NCBI RefSeq assembly: GCF_002591975.1
Contig: NZ_NVQE01000021.1
Span: 32,404 to 96,403 of the forward strand
Origin: Mycobacterium neglectum
Lineage (GTDB): Bacteria > Actinomycetota > Actinomycetes > Mycobacteriales > Mycobacteriaceae
Direction of reading: 5' to 3'
DNA length: 64,000 nt
Shown here: one piece after another, positions 35,553 through 43,765 of the stretch
How positions within the stretch are numbered: position 1 is the stretch's first letter
Layout: the number at the start of each line of letters is the position of its first letter
Translations under genes and position numbers: made by a program
The notes under the pieces: model-generated
What the model saw: the letters and a program-made list of their open reading frames with translations, nothing else
What the model was told of the DNA's origin: nothing
The model's database searches: none

Positions 35553-36668
35553 TCAGGCCAGCAGGGTGGCCGGATCGGTGAAGGGCAGATCCAGATCGAT
35601 GGCGACCTGCTCGGAGAGCAGGGAGCCTTCGTGTGTCGACAGACCCTTGGCCAGTGCCGGGTCGGCCTCGCAGGCGGCCTGCCAACCCTTGTCGGCCAGC
35701 TTCAGCACGTACGGCATCGTGGCGTTGGTCAGCGCATAGGTCGACGTGCGCGGCACCGCACCCGGCATGTTGGCCACGCAGTAGAACAGGGTGTCGTGCA
35801 CCGCGAACGTGGGGTCATCGTGTGTGGTGGGCCGCGAATCCTCGAAGCAACCGCCCTGATCGATCGCGATGTCGACGAGCACCGCGCCCGACTTCATGTG
35901 TGCGACGGTCGAATTCGTGACGAGTTTGGGGGCCTTGGCGCCGGGGACCAGGACAGCTCCGATGACCAGATCGGCTTCCTTCACCGCGTCATCGAGATCG
36001 AGGCGCGACGAGTAACGGGTCTCGATGCTGCCGCCGTACTCGGCGTCGATCTTGCGCAGGGTGTTGATGTTCAGGTCGAAGACGGTGACATGGGCGCCCA
36101 TGCCCTTGGCGACGGCGGCGGCGTTGTCGCCGGCCATTCCACCGCCGATCACCACGACGTTGGCAGGCGCTACGCCGGGGACGCCGCCCATGAGGACGCC
36201 GCGCCCGCCGTGGGTGCGCATCAGGTGGTAGGCGCCGACTTGTGCTGCGAGTCGGCCCGCGACCTCACTCATGGGAGCGAGCAGCGGGAGTGAGCCATCA
36301 GCCAACTGGACGGTTTCATAGGCGATGGACGTCGTTCCGGACGTCATCAGCGCATCGGTGCACGGTTTGGATGCGGCCAGGTGGAGATAGGTGAACAGCG
36401 TCTGACCCTTGCGCAGGCGGGCGTACTCGGCCTCGATCGGCTCCTTGACCTTGAGCAGGAGGTCGGCCTCTTCCCAGACCTCGTCGACGCCGGCGATCAT
36501 CTGCGCGCCGGCTCGCTTGAAGTCGGCATCGGAGATCGCCGAGCCGTCGCCGGCACCGGCCTGGATGAGCACCTCGTGGCCCCGGTGCACCAGCTCGGCG
36601 ACTCCGGCGGGGGTGATCGCAACACGGAACTCGTTGTTCTTGATCTCGGTCGGAATGCCGACGCGCAT
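35553..36668 (-). CDS. ald: L-alanine dehydrogenase
   Basis: This 371-residue NAD-dependent enzyme interconverts L-alanine and pyruvate plus ammonium, and in mycobacteria also reduces glyoxylate. It is complete, with MRVGIPTEIKNNEFRVAITP at the N-terminus, the pyruvate-binding Lys in LLLKVKEPI, the catalytic His in YLHLAASKP, and the NAD site VVVIGGGMAGDNAAAVAKGM. The M. tuberculosis live/attenuated strain difference in this gene is known, and here the frame is intact. AGGAG precedes the ATG. It is divergent from its expected activator aldR. Confidence 0.95.
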   Translation of the reverse strand: MRVGIPTEIKNNEFRVAITPAGVAELVHRGHEVLIQAGAGDGSAISDADFKRAGAQMIAGVDEVWEEADLLLKVKEPIEAEYARLRKGQTLFTYLHLAASKPCTDALMTSGTTSIAYETVQLADGSLPLLAPMSEVAGRLAAQVGAYHLMRTHGGRGVLMGGVPGVAPANVVVIGGGMAGDNAAAVAKGMGAHVTVFDLNINTLRKIDAEYGGSIETRYSSRLDLDDAVKEADLVIGAVLVPGAKAPKLVTNSTVAHMKSGAVLVDIAIDQGGCFEDSRPTTHDDPTFAVHDTLFYCVANMPGAVPRTSTYALTNATMPYVLKLADKGWQAACEADPALAKGLSTHEGSLLSEQVAIDLDLPFTDPATLLA

Positions 36669-36683
36669 GATCGCTCCTATAGT

Positions 36684-36747
36684 CGAATTGTCTGCCTAAA
36701 GTGTGAAGAACATTCGATATAAAGGCAATAAAGCCGCCGATCATTCG
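36684..36747. promoter_or_regulatory. Three phased ATTCG motifs in the ald/aldR gap
   Basis: CGAAT at 36684-36688 and ATTCG at 36712-36716 and 36743-36747 are about 28 and 31 bp apart centre to centre, close to three helical turns. They may form part of the AldR (Lrp-type) binding sites. Confidence 0.35.
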
Positions 36748-36748
36748 T

Positions 36749-36754
36749 TAGAAT
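36749..36754 (+). promoter_or_regulatory. -10 element of aldR (TAGAAT)
   Basis: TAGAAT ends 6 nt before the ATG of aldR. Confidence 0.48.
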
Positions 36755-36760
36755 CCGCCT

Positions 36761-37276
36761 ATGCGCGAAGAAAAATCGACAGGACCGGCGCGTCTGTCAC
36801 GCCCGCCGAATGATGTTCGGCCCATCGATCTCGACGACGTGGATCGGCGAATCCTGCTCACGCTGCACGGCGATGCCCGCATCTCCAACAGCGCTTTGGC
36901 TGACGTCGTCGGCATCGCCCCGTCGACATGCCACGCGCGGCTGAGGCGGCTGCAGGACCTCGGAGTGATCCGGGGTTTCTACACCGACATCGATCCCGCC
37001 GCCATCGGTCTGACTCTGCAAGCGATGATCTCGGTGAGCCTGCAGTCCAACGCCCGCGGCAAGATTCACAGCTTCATCGACCAGATCAGACGCAAACAAC
37101 AAGTCATGGACGTCTACTTCCTGGCCGGTGCGGAGGATTTCATCCTGCACGTCGCCGCACGCGACACCGACGACCTGCGGTCGTTCGTGGTGGAAAACCT
37201 CAACGCCGACACCGATGTGGCAGGTACCCAGACGTCGTTGATCTTCGAGCACCTGCGCGGCGCCTCCCCGCTCTAG
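36761..37276 (+). CDS. aldR: Lrp/AsnC family regulator AldR
   Basis: This 171-residue regulator has a winged-helix domain (DDVDRRILLTLHGDARISNSALADVVGIAPSTCHARLRRL in consecutive parts: DRRILLTLHGDARISN, ALADVVGIAPSTCHARL) and a C-terminal RAM amino-acid-sensing domain (VSLQSNARGKIHSFIDQI, then VMDVYFLAGAEDFILHVAA). In M. tuberculosis AldR (Rv2779c) regulates the divergent ald gene in response to amino acids, and the same head-to-head layout is seen here. It is 28 nt upstream of dapB, which has its own -10 element. Confidence 0.92.
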   Translation: MREEKSTGPARLSRPPNDVRPIDLDDVDRRILLTLHGDARISNSALADVVGIAPSTCHARLRRLQDLGVIRGFYTDIDPAAIGLTLQAMISVSLQSNARGKIHSFIDQIRRKQQVMDVYFLAGAEDFILHVAARDTDDLRSFVVENLNADTDVAGTQTSLIFEHLRGASPL

Positions 37277-37292
37277 CGTCGATCCCACCAAT

Positions 37293-37298
37293 TAGGGT
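37293..37298 (+). promoter_or_regulatory. -10 element of dapB (TAGGGT)
   Basis: TAGGGT ends 6 nt before the ATG of dapB. Confidence 0.5.
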
Positions 37299-37304
37299 TG
37301 CCCC

Positions 37305-38039
37305 ATGCGAGTGGCGGTGCTGGGAGCCAAAGGCAAGGTCGGCGCGACGATGGTCGAGGCAGTCGGGGATGCTGCGGACCTGACATTCACCGTTGGCGTC
37401 GACGCCGGTGATCCGCTGAGTGAGTTGGTCGACTCCCGCACCGATGTCGTCATCGACTTCACGCATCCCGATGTCGTGATGGACAACCTGAAATTCCTGA
37501 TCGACAACGGAATCCACGCGGTCGTGGGTACCACCGGGTTCACCGACGAGCGGGTGAGCCAGGTCCGGCAATGGCTGTCCGCGAAGCCGGACGTCGCGGT
37601 GCTGATCGCACCGAACTTCGCGATCGGTGCCGTGCTGTCGATGCATTTCGCGCAACAGGCCGCCCGGTTCTTCGAATCCGCCGAAGTCATCGAATTGCAC
37701 CATCCGCATAAGGCCGACGCACCGTCGGGCACGGCCGCACGCACCGCTCGCCTGATCGCCGAGGCACGCAAAGACCTTCCGCCCAATCCCGACGCGACCA
37801 GCACCGGCCTCGACGGCGCCCGAGGCGCGGACGTCGACGGAATCCCGGTGCACTCCGTGCGGCTGGCAGGTCTCGTCGCGCACCAGGAGGTGCTCTTCGG
37901 CACGCAGGGCGAAACATTGACCATTCGGCACGACAGCTTCGACCGCACATCCTTTGTCCCCGGCGTGCTGTTGGCCGTCCGCAAGGTCGCCGAACGTCCC
38001 GGCCTCACCGTGGGTATCGAGCCGCTGCTCGACCTCTGA
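37305..38039 (+). CDS. dapB: 4-hydroxy-tetrahydrodipicolinate reductase
   Basis: This 244-residue enzyme performs the second step of the diaminopimelate/lysine branch, supplying peptidoglycan cross-links. The nucleotide motif AVLGAKGKVGATMVE is at the N-terminus. The substrate signature ELHHPHKADAPSGTAARTA contains the catalytic His and Lys, and the C-terminus has HDSFDRTSFVPGVLLAVRKV. Length equals M. tuberculosis DapB (245). The partner enzyme dapA is encoded about 10 kb away at 47625. It overlaps the next gene by 1 nt. Confidence 0.95.
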   Translation: MRVAVLGAKGKVGATMVEAVGDAADLTFTVGVDAGDPLSELVDSRTDVVIDFTHPDVVMDNLKFLIDNGIHAVVGTTGFTDERVSQVRQWLSAKPDVAVLIAPNFAIGAVLSMHFAQQAARFFESAEVIELHHPHKADAPSGTAARTARLIAEARKDLPPNPDATSTGLDGARGADVDGIPVHSVRLAGLVAHQEVLFGTQGETLTIRHDSFDRTSFVPGVLLAVRKVAERPGLTVGIEPLLDL

Positions 38040-38503
38040 TGAGTGAGAAATCGCGATCCCTGCGCATTCAGCTGCTGATCGGCTTCATGTGCGTCGCGCT
38101 GGTTCTCTATTTCTATCTGCTCGGCCGAATCGCGGTGGCGTTCATGACCTCTGGTGAACCCGCCGCCGTTGGACTCGGTCTGGCGTTGATGATCATGCCC
38201 CTCATCGGCATCTGGGTCATGGTCAGCACCCTGCGGGCCGGCTTAACCCACCAGCGCCTGGGCCGGATCGTCAAAGACGAGGGCATGGAACTCGACGTCA
38301 GCTCGCTACCGAGGATGGCGTCCGGGCGGATCGAGCGCGGCGCCGCCGACGCACTCTTCGCGACCGTGCGCGACGAACTGGAGAACGATCCGGACGACTG
38401 GCGGCACTGGTACCGGTTGGCTCGTGCCTACGACTATGCCGGTGATCGCAGCCGTGCGCGGGAAGCCATGAAGAAGGCAGTCGAGTTGGAGGAACGGACG
38501 TGA
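38039..38503 (+). CDS. Membrane protein of the Rv2772c type
   Basis: This 154-residue protein has two membrane helices in its first 70 residues (LRIQLLIGFMCVALVLYFYL and GLGLALMIMPLIGIWVMVST). A cytoplasmic domain ends in a single TPR-like helix pair (DDWRHWYRLARAYDYAGDRS, AREAMKKAVELEE). It begins inside the dapB stop codon (TGATG), so the two are translationally coupled, as in M. tuberculosis. Function unknown. A link to cell-wall precursor supply is only suggested by the coupling. Confidence 0.85.
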   Translation: MSEKSRSLRIQLLIGFMCVALVLYFYLLGRIAVAFMTSGEPAAVGLGLALMIMPLIGIWVMVSTLRAGLTHQRLGRIVKDEGMELDVSSLPRMASGRIERGAADALFATVRDELENDPDDWRHWYRLARAYDYAGDRSRAREAMKKAVELEERT

Positions 38504-38520
38504 GGTGCGGAGGCAGCGTT

Positions 38521-38544
38521 GGGCCGGCGGGGTTAGGTCGGCCC
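38521..38544 (+). terminator. Hairpin after the dapB operon
   Basis: GGGCCG (38521-38526) pairs with CGGCCC (38539-38544) around a 12-nt loop, 17 nt after the stop codon. A further TCGGCG...CGCCGA pair (38578-38583 and 38603-38608) follows in the same gap. Confidence 0.5.
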
Positions 38545-38626
38545 GTCCGAGCTGACTGCGAAGTCTTGCCGACCCTTTCGGCGCGCCAGGAGCGCAAGCG
38601 GACGCCGATGGGGTGATGATACCTAT

Positions 38627-39367
38627 GTGGTTTCTGATACCTCTGATACCAATGTGACTGTCGTGGGTTCGGCTCCGGGAAGTGAGCAACCCGACCACAC
38701 CGACGACGTGACGACCGCATCGCCGAAGCCGAAGGCCTGGGCAATGCCGAGATCTCCGATCACCGCCGAGCATGCAGACCGAATGGGGCGCATCGCACTC
38801 GCCGTCGCGGCCGGCATCGGCAGGTTCCTTGCCGGTGCGGCCCGCTACTGCGCTCGCGTCATCGGGCAGATCGGTCGCACAGTTGAAGCGGTCCCGTCGA
38901 GCCTGAAGGTGTTCTTCGTCGCGGGCATGCTCCTGCTCGTCGGTCTCGTTGGTGCCATCGCGGCGGAGGCCACGCTCGGCCTGGTCTGCACCGTCGTGGT
39001 GATCCCGGCCTGCTCCGGCGTCCTGGGAGTCCTCGGATATCGCTGGTACAACCGACTCGACGGCGAAGTCGCGCAGCCGGATGCCCGGACAGCTGAACCG
39101 ACGTCCGCGAGCCTGCAGCGATCGGTGGAGTACGTCGACAACAGACTCGCGCTGGCTCTCACCTCACTGGGCACCGATCATCACCAGCAGGCCGTCATCG
39201 CGATCGTCCAGGCGAAGACGGCTGTCGAACTCACCCTGGGAACCGAAGGTGATGCGGGGAGCCACGCCGAGATGCCGCTTCGCGCAGGTGAAGACGACCT
39301 GCGGCCGCGTATCCGTATCGGATCCACGTCGGCGTTGCGGGAGAGCAGTTCGCTGGCGGCATCGTGA
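38627..39367 (+). CDS. Hypothetical membrane protein
   Basis: This 246-residue protein is not recognised. Residues 1-55 are hydrophilic and Ser/Thr/Asp-rich. A cationic helical stretch (IGRFLAGAARYCARVIGQI) is followed by two adjacent membrane helices (LKVFFVAGMLLLVGLVGAIA and GLVCTVVVIPACSGVLGVLG). The C-terminal 100 residues are cytoplasmic and hydrophilic, with EYVDNRLALALTSLGTDHHQQ and VIAIVQAKTAVELTLG. The start GTG at 38627 is the first in frame and is not strongly supported by a ribosome site. It overlaps the next gene by 4 nt (GTGA). Confidence 0.65.
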   Translation: MVSDTSDTNVTVVGSAPGSEQPDHTDDVTTASPKPKAWAMPRSPITAEHADRMGRIALAVAAGIGRFLAGAARYCARVIGQIGRTVEAVPSSLKVFFVAGMLLLVGLVGAIAAEATLGLVCTVVVIPACSGVLGVLGYRWYNRLDGEVAQPDARTAEPTSASLQRSVEYVDNRLALALTSLGTDHHQQAVIAIVQAKTAVELTLGTEGDAGSHAEMPLRAGEDDLRPRIRIGSTSALRESSSLAAS

Positions 39368-39747
39368 CCGGTCAGCGCATCACCGGTCAGGTCGCGCTCA
39401 TCGAGGACGACCACACGCTGGTCATCAACCGGGGCACTGAGTCCGGGGTGGCGGTCGGAATGGTCTTCGCGGTGAACTCCAGCACGGGACCCGTGATCAC
39501 CGACCCGGAATCCGGCAGGGAATTGGGCAGATTGAGCCGGGAAAAGCTGCGGGTGCGGGTGTTCGACGCCGAACCTCTGTTCGCGCGCGCACACACGTTC
39601 GTCCCGACCGACGATTTCTACGGTCTGCTGCGAATCCCCTTCGTGGCAGCGCCGATTCATGACGCCGTCACCGTCGACGTCGGCGATGCCGTCGAGTCGG
39701 TACCGCGCGACGCGCACCCGCACCGAGCCTGGCGCGCGAGCGGATAG
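39364..39747 (+). CDS. Hypothetical small cytoplasmic protein
   Basis: This 127-residue protein is not recognised. Its first 75 residues are beta-rich, GQVALIEDDHTLVINRGTES and VGMVFAVNSST, then ELGRLSREKLRVRVFDAEP. This pattern of short strands recalls the small barrel domains seen in stress or lipid-binding proteins of unknown role (FlgT-C-like), but no assignment is safe. It starts with GTG overlapping the membrane-protein stop and ends overlapping the flavodoxin-like gene by 1 nt, so three genes are coupled. Confidence 0.65.
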   Translation: MTGQRITGQVALIEDDHTLVINRGTESGVAVGMVFAVNSSTGPVITDPESGRELGRLSREKLRVRVFDAEPLFARAHTFVPTDDFYGLLRIPFVAAPIHDAVTVDVGDAVESVPRDAHPHRAWRASG

Positions 39748-40199
39748 TGTCCCGCCTGCTGATCGTCCATCACACGCCGTCGCCGCACACCCACGAGATG
39801 TTCGAAGCCGTCGTCTCCGGTGCCGGCGCCCCCGAAATCGAGGGAGTCGAGGTCGTGCGTAGGCCTGCGCTCACCGTTTCCGCGACCGACGTGCTCGAAG
39901 CCGACGGCTATCTGCTCGGAAGTCCCGCGAACCTCGGCTACATGAGCGGAGCCCTCAAACATGCGTTCGACGTCATCTACTATCCATGCCTGGATGCGAC
40001 GCGGGGGCGGCCGTTCGGCCTGTACCTCCACGGCAATGAGGGGACCGAGGGTGCCGAGAATGGAGTCACCGCCATCACGACGGGCCTGGGCTGGATGAAG
40101 GCTGCGGAATACGTTGTGGTCGCAGGCAAGCCGAGCAAAGCCGATCTCGAATCGTGTTGGGAACTCGGCGCGACCGTCGCCGCGCAGTTGATGGAATGA
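39747..40199 (+). CDS. Flavodoxin-like / NADPH-dependent FMN reductase family protein (Rv2771c type)
   Basis: This 150-residue protein has the flavodoxin fold. The FMN phosphate loop is at the N-terminus (LLIVHHTPSPHTHEMFEAV). LGSPANLGYMSGALKHAFD is the conserved dinucleotide/flavin loop of the family, and LYLHGNEGTEGAENGVTAI follows. A redox role with FMN is likely. The partner is unknown. GTG overlaps the upstream stop (TAGTG). The same type of gene lies near dapB in M. tuberculosis. Confidence 0.85.
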   Translation: MSRLLIVHHTPSPHTHEMFEAVVSGAGAPEIEGVEVVRRPALTVSATDVLEADGYLLGSPANLGYMSGALKHAFDVIYYPCLDATRGRPFGLYLHGNEGTEGAENGVTAITTGLGWMKAAEYVVVAGKPSKADLESCWELGATVAAQLME

Positions 40200-40260
40200 A
40201 TCAGCCGGCATGGCCTGCCATGTAGCGTGAAATCGACCCCGAAGCTGACGGAGGAGACGA

Positions 40261-40722
40261 ATGCCGGGTATAGCCGATCTCGCTTTGGGCGCGGCGCCGA
40301 TAGCCGGCGGTGCCTTGCTTGGTGCCGCGGCAGGCAGCTTCAAGGGCCCCGACGTTCGCGCCATGATCGCCAAGGACATGGACCTGCTCGAACGGATCCC
40401 CGACGATCAGCCAGAACTGAAGGCCCGCCTGAAGGCGAGCATTACCGAGCGCATCGGCGACCTGGTCGAGGGAACAGAACGGTCGCGAAAAATACGCGAG
40501 GCCGCAGTTTCCTACAGCGGAAACTGGCGCGACATCGTGGTGTTCATCTGCGCGGTCCTGTTCACAGTCGTCTGGTGGAACGTCAGCCACAGCCGGTCGA
40601 ACTGGCTGGTGATGTTCATCGCGATGATCATCCTGTCGGTGGTAGCCGCCATCTACGCCGGCCGGGGCATTGCGCGCGCAATCGGCAACTACCTGAACAG
40701 AGACGAAAAGCAATCTCAGTAG
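40261..40722 (+). CDS. Small membrane protein of unknown function
   Basis: This 153-residue protein has a Gly/Ala-rich N-terminus (LALGAAPIAGGALLGAAAGS) that could form a first membrane segment. A charged central region (IAKDMDLLERIPDDQPELKA) comes next, then two C-terminal membrane helices (IVVFICAVLFTVVWW and WLVMFIAMIILSVVAAIYAG). ATG at 40261 has GGAGGAG eight nt upstream, the best Shine-Dalgarno in this region. Not recognised. Its 3' end overlaps that of the converging lyase gene by 7 nt. Confidence 0.72.
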   Translation: MPGIADLALGAAPIAGGALLGAAAGSFKGPDVRAMIAKDMDLLERIPDDQPELKARLKASITERIGDLVEGTERSRKIREAAVSYSGNWRDIVVFICAVLFTVVWWNVSHSRSNWLVMFIAMIILSVVAAIYAGRGIARAIGNYLNRDEKQSQ

Positions 40723-41636
40723 TGATAGGTGTCTGACGGCGCGGGGATGTGCGCGGGGTCGTCGACGTCATCGAACTCTGATTCGTGAATGCCATAGGAG
40801 CGGGCCAGGTCGAGGATTTTGTTGGCCCTGGCGATTCGTGGCAAGTCGGAGCCGTTGCGGATCTCTCCACCGTCGCGTTCGAACTCGGTGAAAAACTCCT
40901 TGGCCCAACTGATTTCCTCTGCAGACGGTGACAGTCCCTCGTTCACCGTCGGACACTGATCGGGCGTAAGGCAGATCTTCCCCGTCATGCCGAACTCGGC
41001 GGACACCGCTGTCGCCTCGCTGAGCTTCAGTGCGCTGGACCCGACCGTCGGACCGTCGATCGCACCGGGCAGATGCGCCGCCTTGGCCGCGATCGTGAAC
41101 CGCGAACGCGCGTACGCCAGGGTCGTCGGGTTGTCCCCGAAGCCGGTGTCACGCCGGAAGTCACCGATGCCGAACGCCAGTCGGAACGTGCCCTTCGTGG
41201 CGGCGATCTCGGTGATGCGCTCCAGGCCGCGGGCCGTCTCAACCAGGGCCACGATCGGCACGTTCGGGAGCCGCTTGGCGGTCTCGGTCACATGGTCGAC
41301 GGACTCCACCATCGCCAGCATCACCCCGCCGAGCGACAACTTGCCCAATGCTTCGAGATCATCGGCCCACCACGGCGTGCCGAACCCATTGACGCGGACC
41401 CAGTCGCCGTTGCCCTCGCCCAGCCATCGGACCACGTTGTCCCGCGCGCTCAATTTGTCTTTCGGAGCGACCGCGTCCTCGATATCGAGCACGACGATGT
41501 CGGCGCGAGATGCGGCCGCGGGTGCGAAGCGGTCGTACTGCGCGCCGTTCACCAACAGCCAGCTGCGGGCGAGTACCGGGTCGATGCGCGATCCCTCGTC
41601 GGAATCGGGGTGCTCAGCCGTGGCTTTGTCGTCCAT
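40716..41636 (-). CDS. CitE-like HpcH/HpaI aldolase-lyase family protein
   Basis: This 306-residue TIM-barrel protein of the citrate-lyase beta/malyl-CoA lyase group has ADIVVLDIEDAVAPKDKLSAR (Mg2+ and CoA loop), WVRVNGFGTPWWADDLEAL, VPIVALVETARGLERI with the metal Glu, and the segment GDFRRDTGFGDN with a metal-binding Asp. Probable substrates are acyl-CoA esters of hydroxy acids. Stand-alone members lack the other citrate lyase subunits, which are also absent here. The ATG at 41636 was preferred. A GTG at 41654 would add six residues. Confidence 0.82.
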   Translation of the reverse strand: MDDKATAEHPDSDEGSRIDPVLARSWLLVNGAQYDRFAPAAASRADIVVLDIEDAVAPKDKLSARDNVVRWLGEGNGDWVRVNGFGTPWWADDLEALGKLSLGGVMLAMVESVDHVTETAKRLPNVPIVALVETARGLERITEIAATKGTFRLAFGIGDFRRDTGFGDNPTTLAYARSRFTIAAKAAHLPGAIDGPTVGSSALKLSEATAVSAEFGMTGKICLTPDQCPTVNEGLSPSAEEISWAKEFFTEFERDGGEIRNGSDLPRIARANKILDLARSYGIHESEFDDVDDPAHIPAPSDTYHY

Positions 41637-41679
41637 CAGTTCATGGTTGCGCACCCGCCCGGGGCGGCGTTACCCGGGG

Positions 41680-42417
41680 TCAGCCCAGGTGGGCGCCGAA
41701 GAACGACTTCGTCGCGTCCCAGTGCCGCTGCGCCGCCGCAGAGTCATACGGCGCGTTGTCAGGAACGGCGAATCCGTGTCCGGCCTCATAGAACTCGATG
41801 GTGTGCTCGACGTTCGCCGCGGTGAGGGCTTTGTCCAGCGTCTCGGCGGCCTCGGGCGTGAAGGACGCGTCGTTCTCGGCGCCACCGACATAGACGGCGG
41901 CCGTCATCTGGTCGGCGAGCAGGTGCGGGCTGCCGGGGTCGTCGCCGGCCAGACCGCCGCCGTGAAACGACATCGCCGCCGCAACCCGCTGTGGGACCCG
42001 CCCCGCGACGACCAAAGACGTTCGCCCGCCCATGCAGTAACCGGTGGTGCCGAACGCCTCACCGCTGACCTCGGGCCGCGACATCAGGTAGTCGAAGAAC
42101 GCGCCCGCATCGGCGGCCATGATGTCCGGCGTCACCTTCGAGATCATGGAGAACAGCCGCTTGCGCTCGCCGTCGTCGGTGAACACCGTCGCCATCTCGA
42201 ACGGCGCCCAGTCGCCGTCGCGGTAGTAGACATCGGGCACCAGTACGGCGTAGCCGAGACCCGCCAATTTGTCGCCCATCTCCCGGAACGTCTGCCGGGT
42301 GCCGCCGGCATCCGGATACATGACGATCCCTGGCCACGGGCCGTCTCCGTCGGGGGTGTGCAGGGTGACGGGGCAGGAGCCATCGGCGGTGGTGATGCTG
42401 TCGGTAATGGTCGGCAT
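41680..42417 (-). CDS. Dienelactone hydrolase family protein (Rv2765 type)
   Basis: This 245-residue alpha/beta hydrolase has the cysteine nucleophile elbow GTTGYCMGGRTSLV and the typical dienelactone-hydrolase N-terminus (VTLHTPDGDGPWPGIVMYPD). The Asp is in GGAENDASFTPE and the His in YEAGHGFAV. Probable hydrolysis of small lactones or esters, with the natural substrate unknown. ATG at 42417 has AAAGG a few nt upstream. It is divergent from thyA with only 42 nt between the starts, the same arrangement as in M. tuberculosis (Rv2765/thyA). Confidence 0.88.
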   Translation of the reverse strand: MPTITDSITTADGSCPVTLHTPDGDGPWPGIVMYPDAGGTRQTFREMGDKLAGLGYAVLVPDVYYRDGDWAPFEMATVFTDDGERKRLFSMISKVTPDIMAADAGAFFDYLMSRPEVSGEAFGTTGYCMGGRTSLVVAGRVPQRVAAAMSFHGGGLAGDDPGSPHLLADQMTAAVYVGGAENDASFTPEAAETLDKALTAANVEHTIEFYEAGHGFAVPDNAPYDSAAAQRHWDATKSFFGAHLG

Positions 42418-42447
42418 GCCTTTCGTTCTACTCCTGCCGTGCCGACG

Positions 42448-42453
42448 TAAGCT
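42448..42453 (+). promoter_or_regulatory. -10 element of thyA (TAAGCT)
   Basis: TAAGCT ends 6 nt before the GTG of thyA. Confidence 0.48.
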
Positions 42454-42459
42454 GACCGA

Positions 42460-43272
42460 GTGCCTGTCACTGGGTCTATAAGCACGCCGTATGAAGATCT
42501 CCTTCGCCTGGTACTGCAGCGTGGCACCCCGAAATCGGACCGCACCGGCACCGGCACCCGCAGCCTGTTCGGCCACCAGCTGCGCTACGACCTGACGGCC
42601 GGCTTTCCGCTGCTCACCACCAAGAAGGTGCACACCAAATCGATCGTCTACGAGTTGCTGTGGTTCCTGCGAGGCGACTCGAATGTGCGCTGGCTGCAGG
42701 AGCACGGTGTCACGATATGGGACGAATGGGCTTCTCCGACAGGCAATCTGGGCCCAGTGTACGGCGTGCAGTGGCGGTCGTGGCCCACGCCGTCAGGTGA
42801 GCACATCGACCAGATCAGCGCAGCTCTGGAGTTGCTCAAGTCCGATCCTGATTCGCGACGCAACATCGTCTCGGCGTGGAATGTCGGCGAGATCCCGCAG
42901 ATGGCACTGCCGCCGTGTCACGCGTTCTTCCAGTTCTACGTCGCCGACGGCCGGCTGAGCTGCCAGCTCTACCAGCGCAGCGCCGACCTCTTCCTCGGCG
43001 TGCCCTTCAACATCGCCAGCTACGCGCTGCTGACACACATGATGGCGGCACAGGCCGGCCTCGAAGTGGGCGAGTTCATCTGGACCGGCGGCGACTGCCA
43101 CATCTACGACAATCACGTCGAGCAGGTCACCGAACAGCTGAGCCGGGATCCGCGGCCGTATCCGGAATTGGTTCTGGCGCCGCGTGACTCGATCTTCGAC
43201 TACACGTACGACGACGTCGTGATCAAGAATTACGACCCGCACCCGGCGATCAAGGCCCCCGTCGCAGTATGA
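42460..43272 (+). CDS. thyA: Thymidylate synthase ThyA
   Basis: This 270-residue folate-dependent enzyme makes dTMP from dUMP, oxidising methylene-tetrahydrofolate to dihydrofolate. TPYEDLLRLVLQRGTPKSDRTGTGT, as consecutive PYEDLLRLVLQRGTPKSD and RTGTGTRSLFG, opens the fold. The catalytic cysteine is in ALPPCHAFFQFYV, followed by LSCQLYQRSADLFLGVPFN and the dUMP-binding HIYDNH. The dihydrofolate product is recycled by DfrA, encoded 7 nt downstream. A second, unrelated thymidylate synthase (ThyX) is encoded 3.6 kb on. Confidence 0.96.
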   Translation: MPVTGSISTPYEDLLRLVLQRGTPKSDRTGTGTRSLFGHQLRYDLTAGFPLLTTKKVHTKSIVYELLWFLRGDSNVRWLQEHGVTIWDEWASPTGNLGPVYGVQWRSWPTPSGEHIDQISAALELLKSDPDSRRNIVSAWNVGEIPQMALPPCHAFFQFYVADGRLSCQLYQRSADLFLGVPFNIASYALLTHMMAAQAGLEVGEFIWTGGDCHIYDNHVEQVTEQLSRDPRPYPELVLAPRDSIFDYTYDDVVIKNYDPHPAIKAPVAV

Positions 43273-43279
43273 GAGCCGC

Positions 43280-43765
43280 ATGACGACGGTGGGGCTGATA
43301 TGGGCCCAGTCGAGTTCCGGTGTCATCGGTCGCGACGGCGGCATCCCGTGGCGGCTGCCCGAGGACCAGGCCCGATTCAAAGAGCTGACGATGGGGCGCA
43401 CCGTCGTGATGGGTCGGCTGACCTGGGAGTCGCTGCCCGCGAAGGTGCGGCCGCTGCCGGGGCGGAAAAATGTCGTACTGACCCGGCAAGCTGACTACAT
43501 GGCCGACGGTGCGCATGTGGTTCCCCTGCTTCAGGATGCTTTGACCGACGACATCACCTGGGTGATCGGCGGTGAACAGATTTACGCGCTCGCGCTGCCC
43601 CTGGCGACGCGGTGCGAGGTCACCGAGGTGGAGGTCGACGTGCCCCGCGACGACGGCGATGCGGTGGCGCCCACGCTGGATGAACATTGGATAGGCACCA
43701 AAGGGGAGTGGTTGACCAGCTCCTCCGGTTTGCGCTACCGGTTCTTCAGCTACGTTCGCCCGTGA
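43280..43765 (+). CDS. dfrA: Dihydrofolate reductase
   Basis: This 161-residue enzyme reduces dihydrofolate with NADPH, and is the target of trimethoprim and antifolates. GLIWAQSSSGVIGRDGGIPWR with the catalytic Asp in WRLPEDQARF, then TVVMGRLTWESLP, the Gly-rich TWVIGGEQIYALAL, are all in place. Length is near M. tuberculosis DfrA (159). It is co-transcribed with thyA and overlaps the next gene by 4 nt. Confidence 0.95.
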   Translation: MTTVGLIWAQSSSGVIGRDGGIPWRLPEDQARFKELTMGRTVVMGRLTWESLPAKVRPLPGRKNVVLTRQADYMADGAHVVPLLQDALTDDITWVIGGEQIYALALPLATRCEVTEVEVDVPRDDGDAVAPTLDEHWIGTKGEWLTSSSGLRYRFFSYVRP

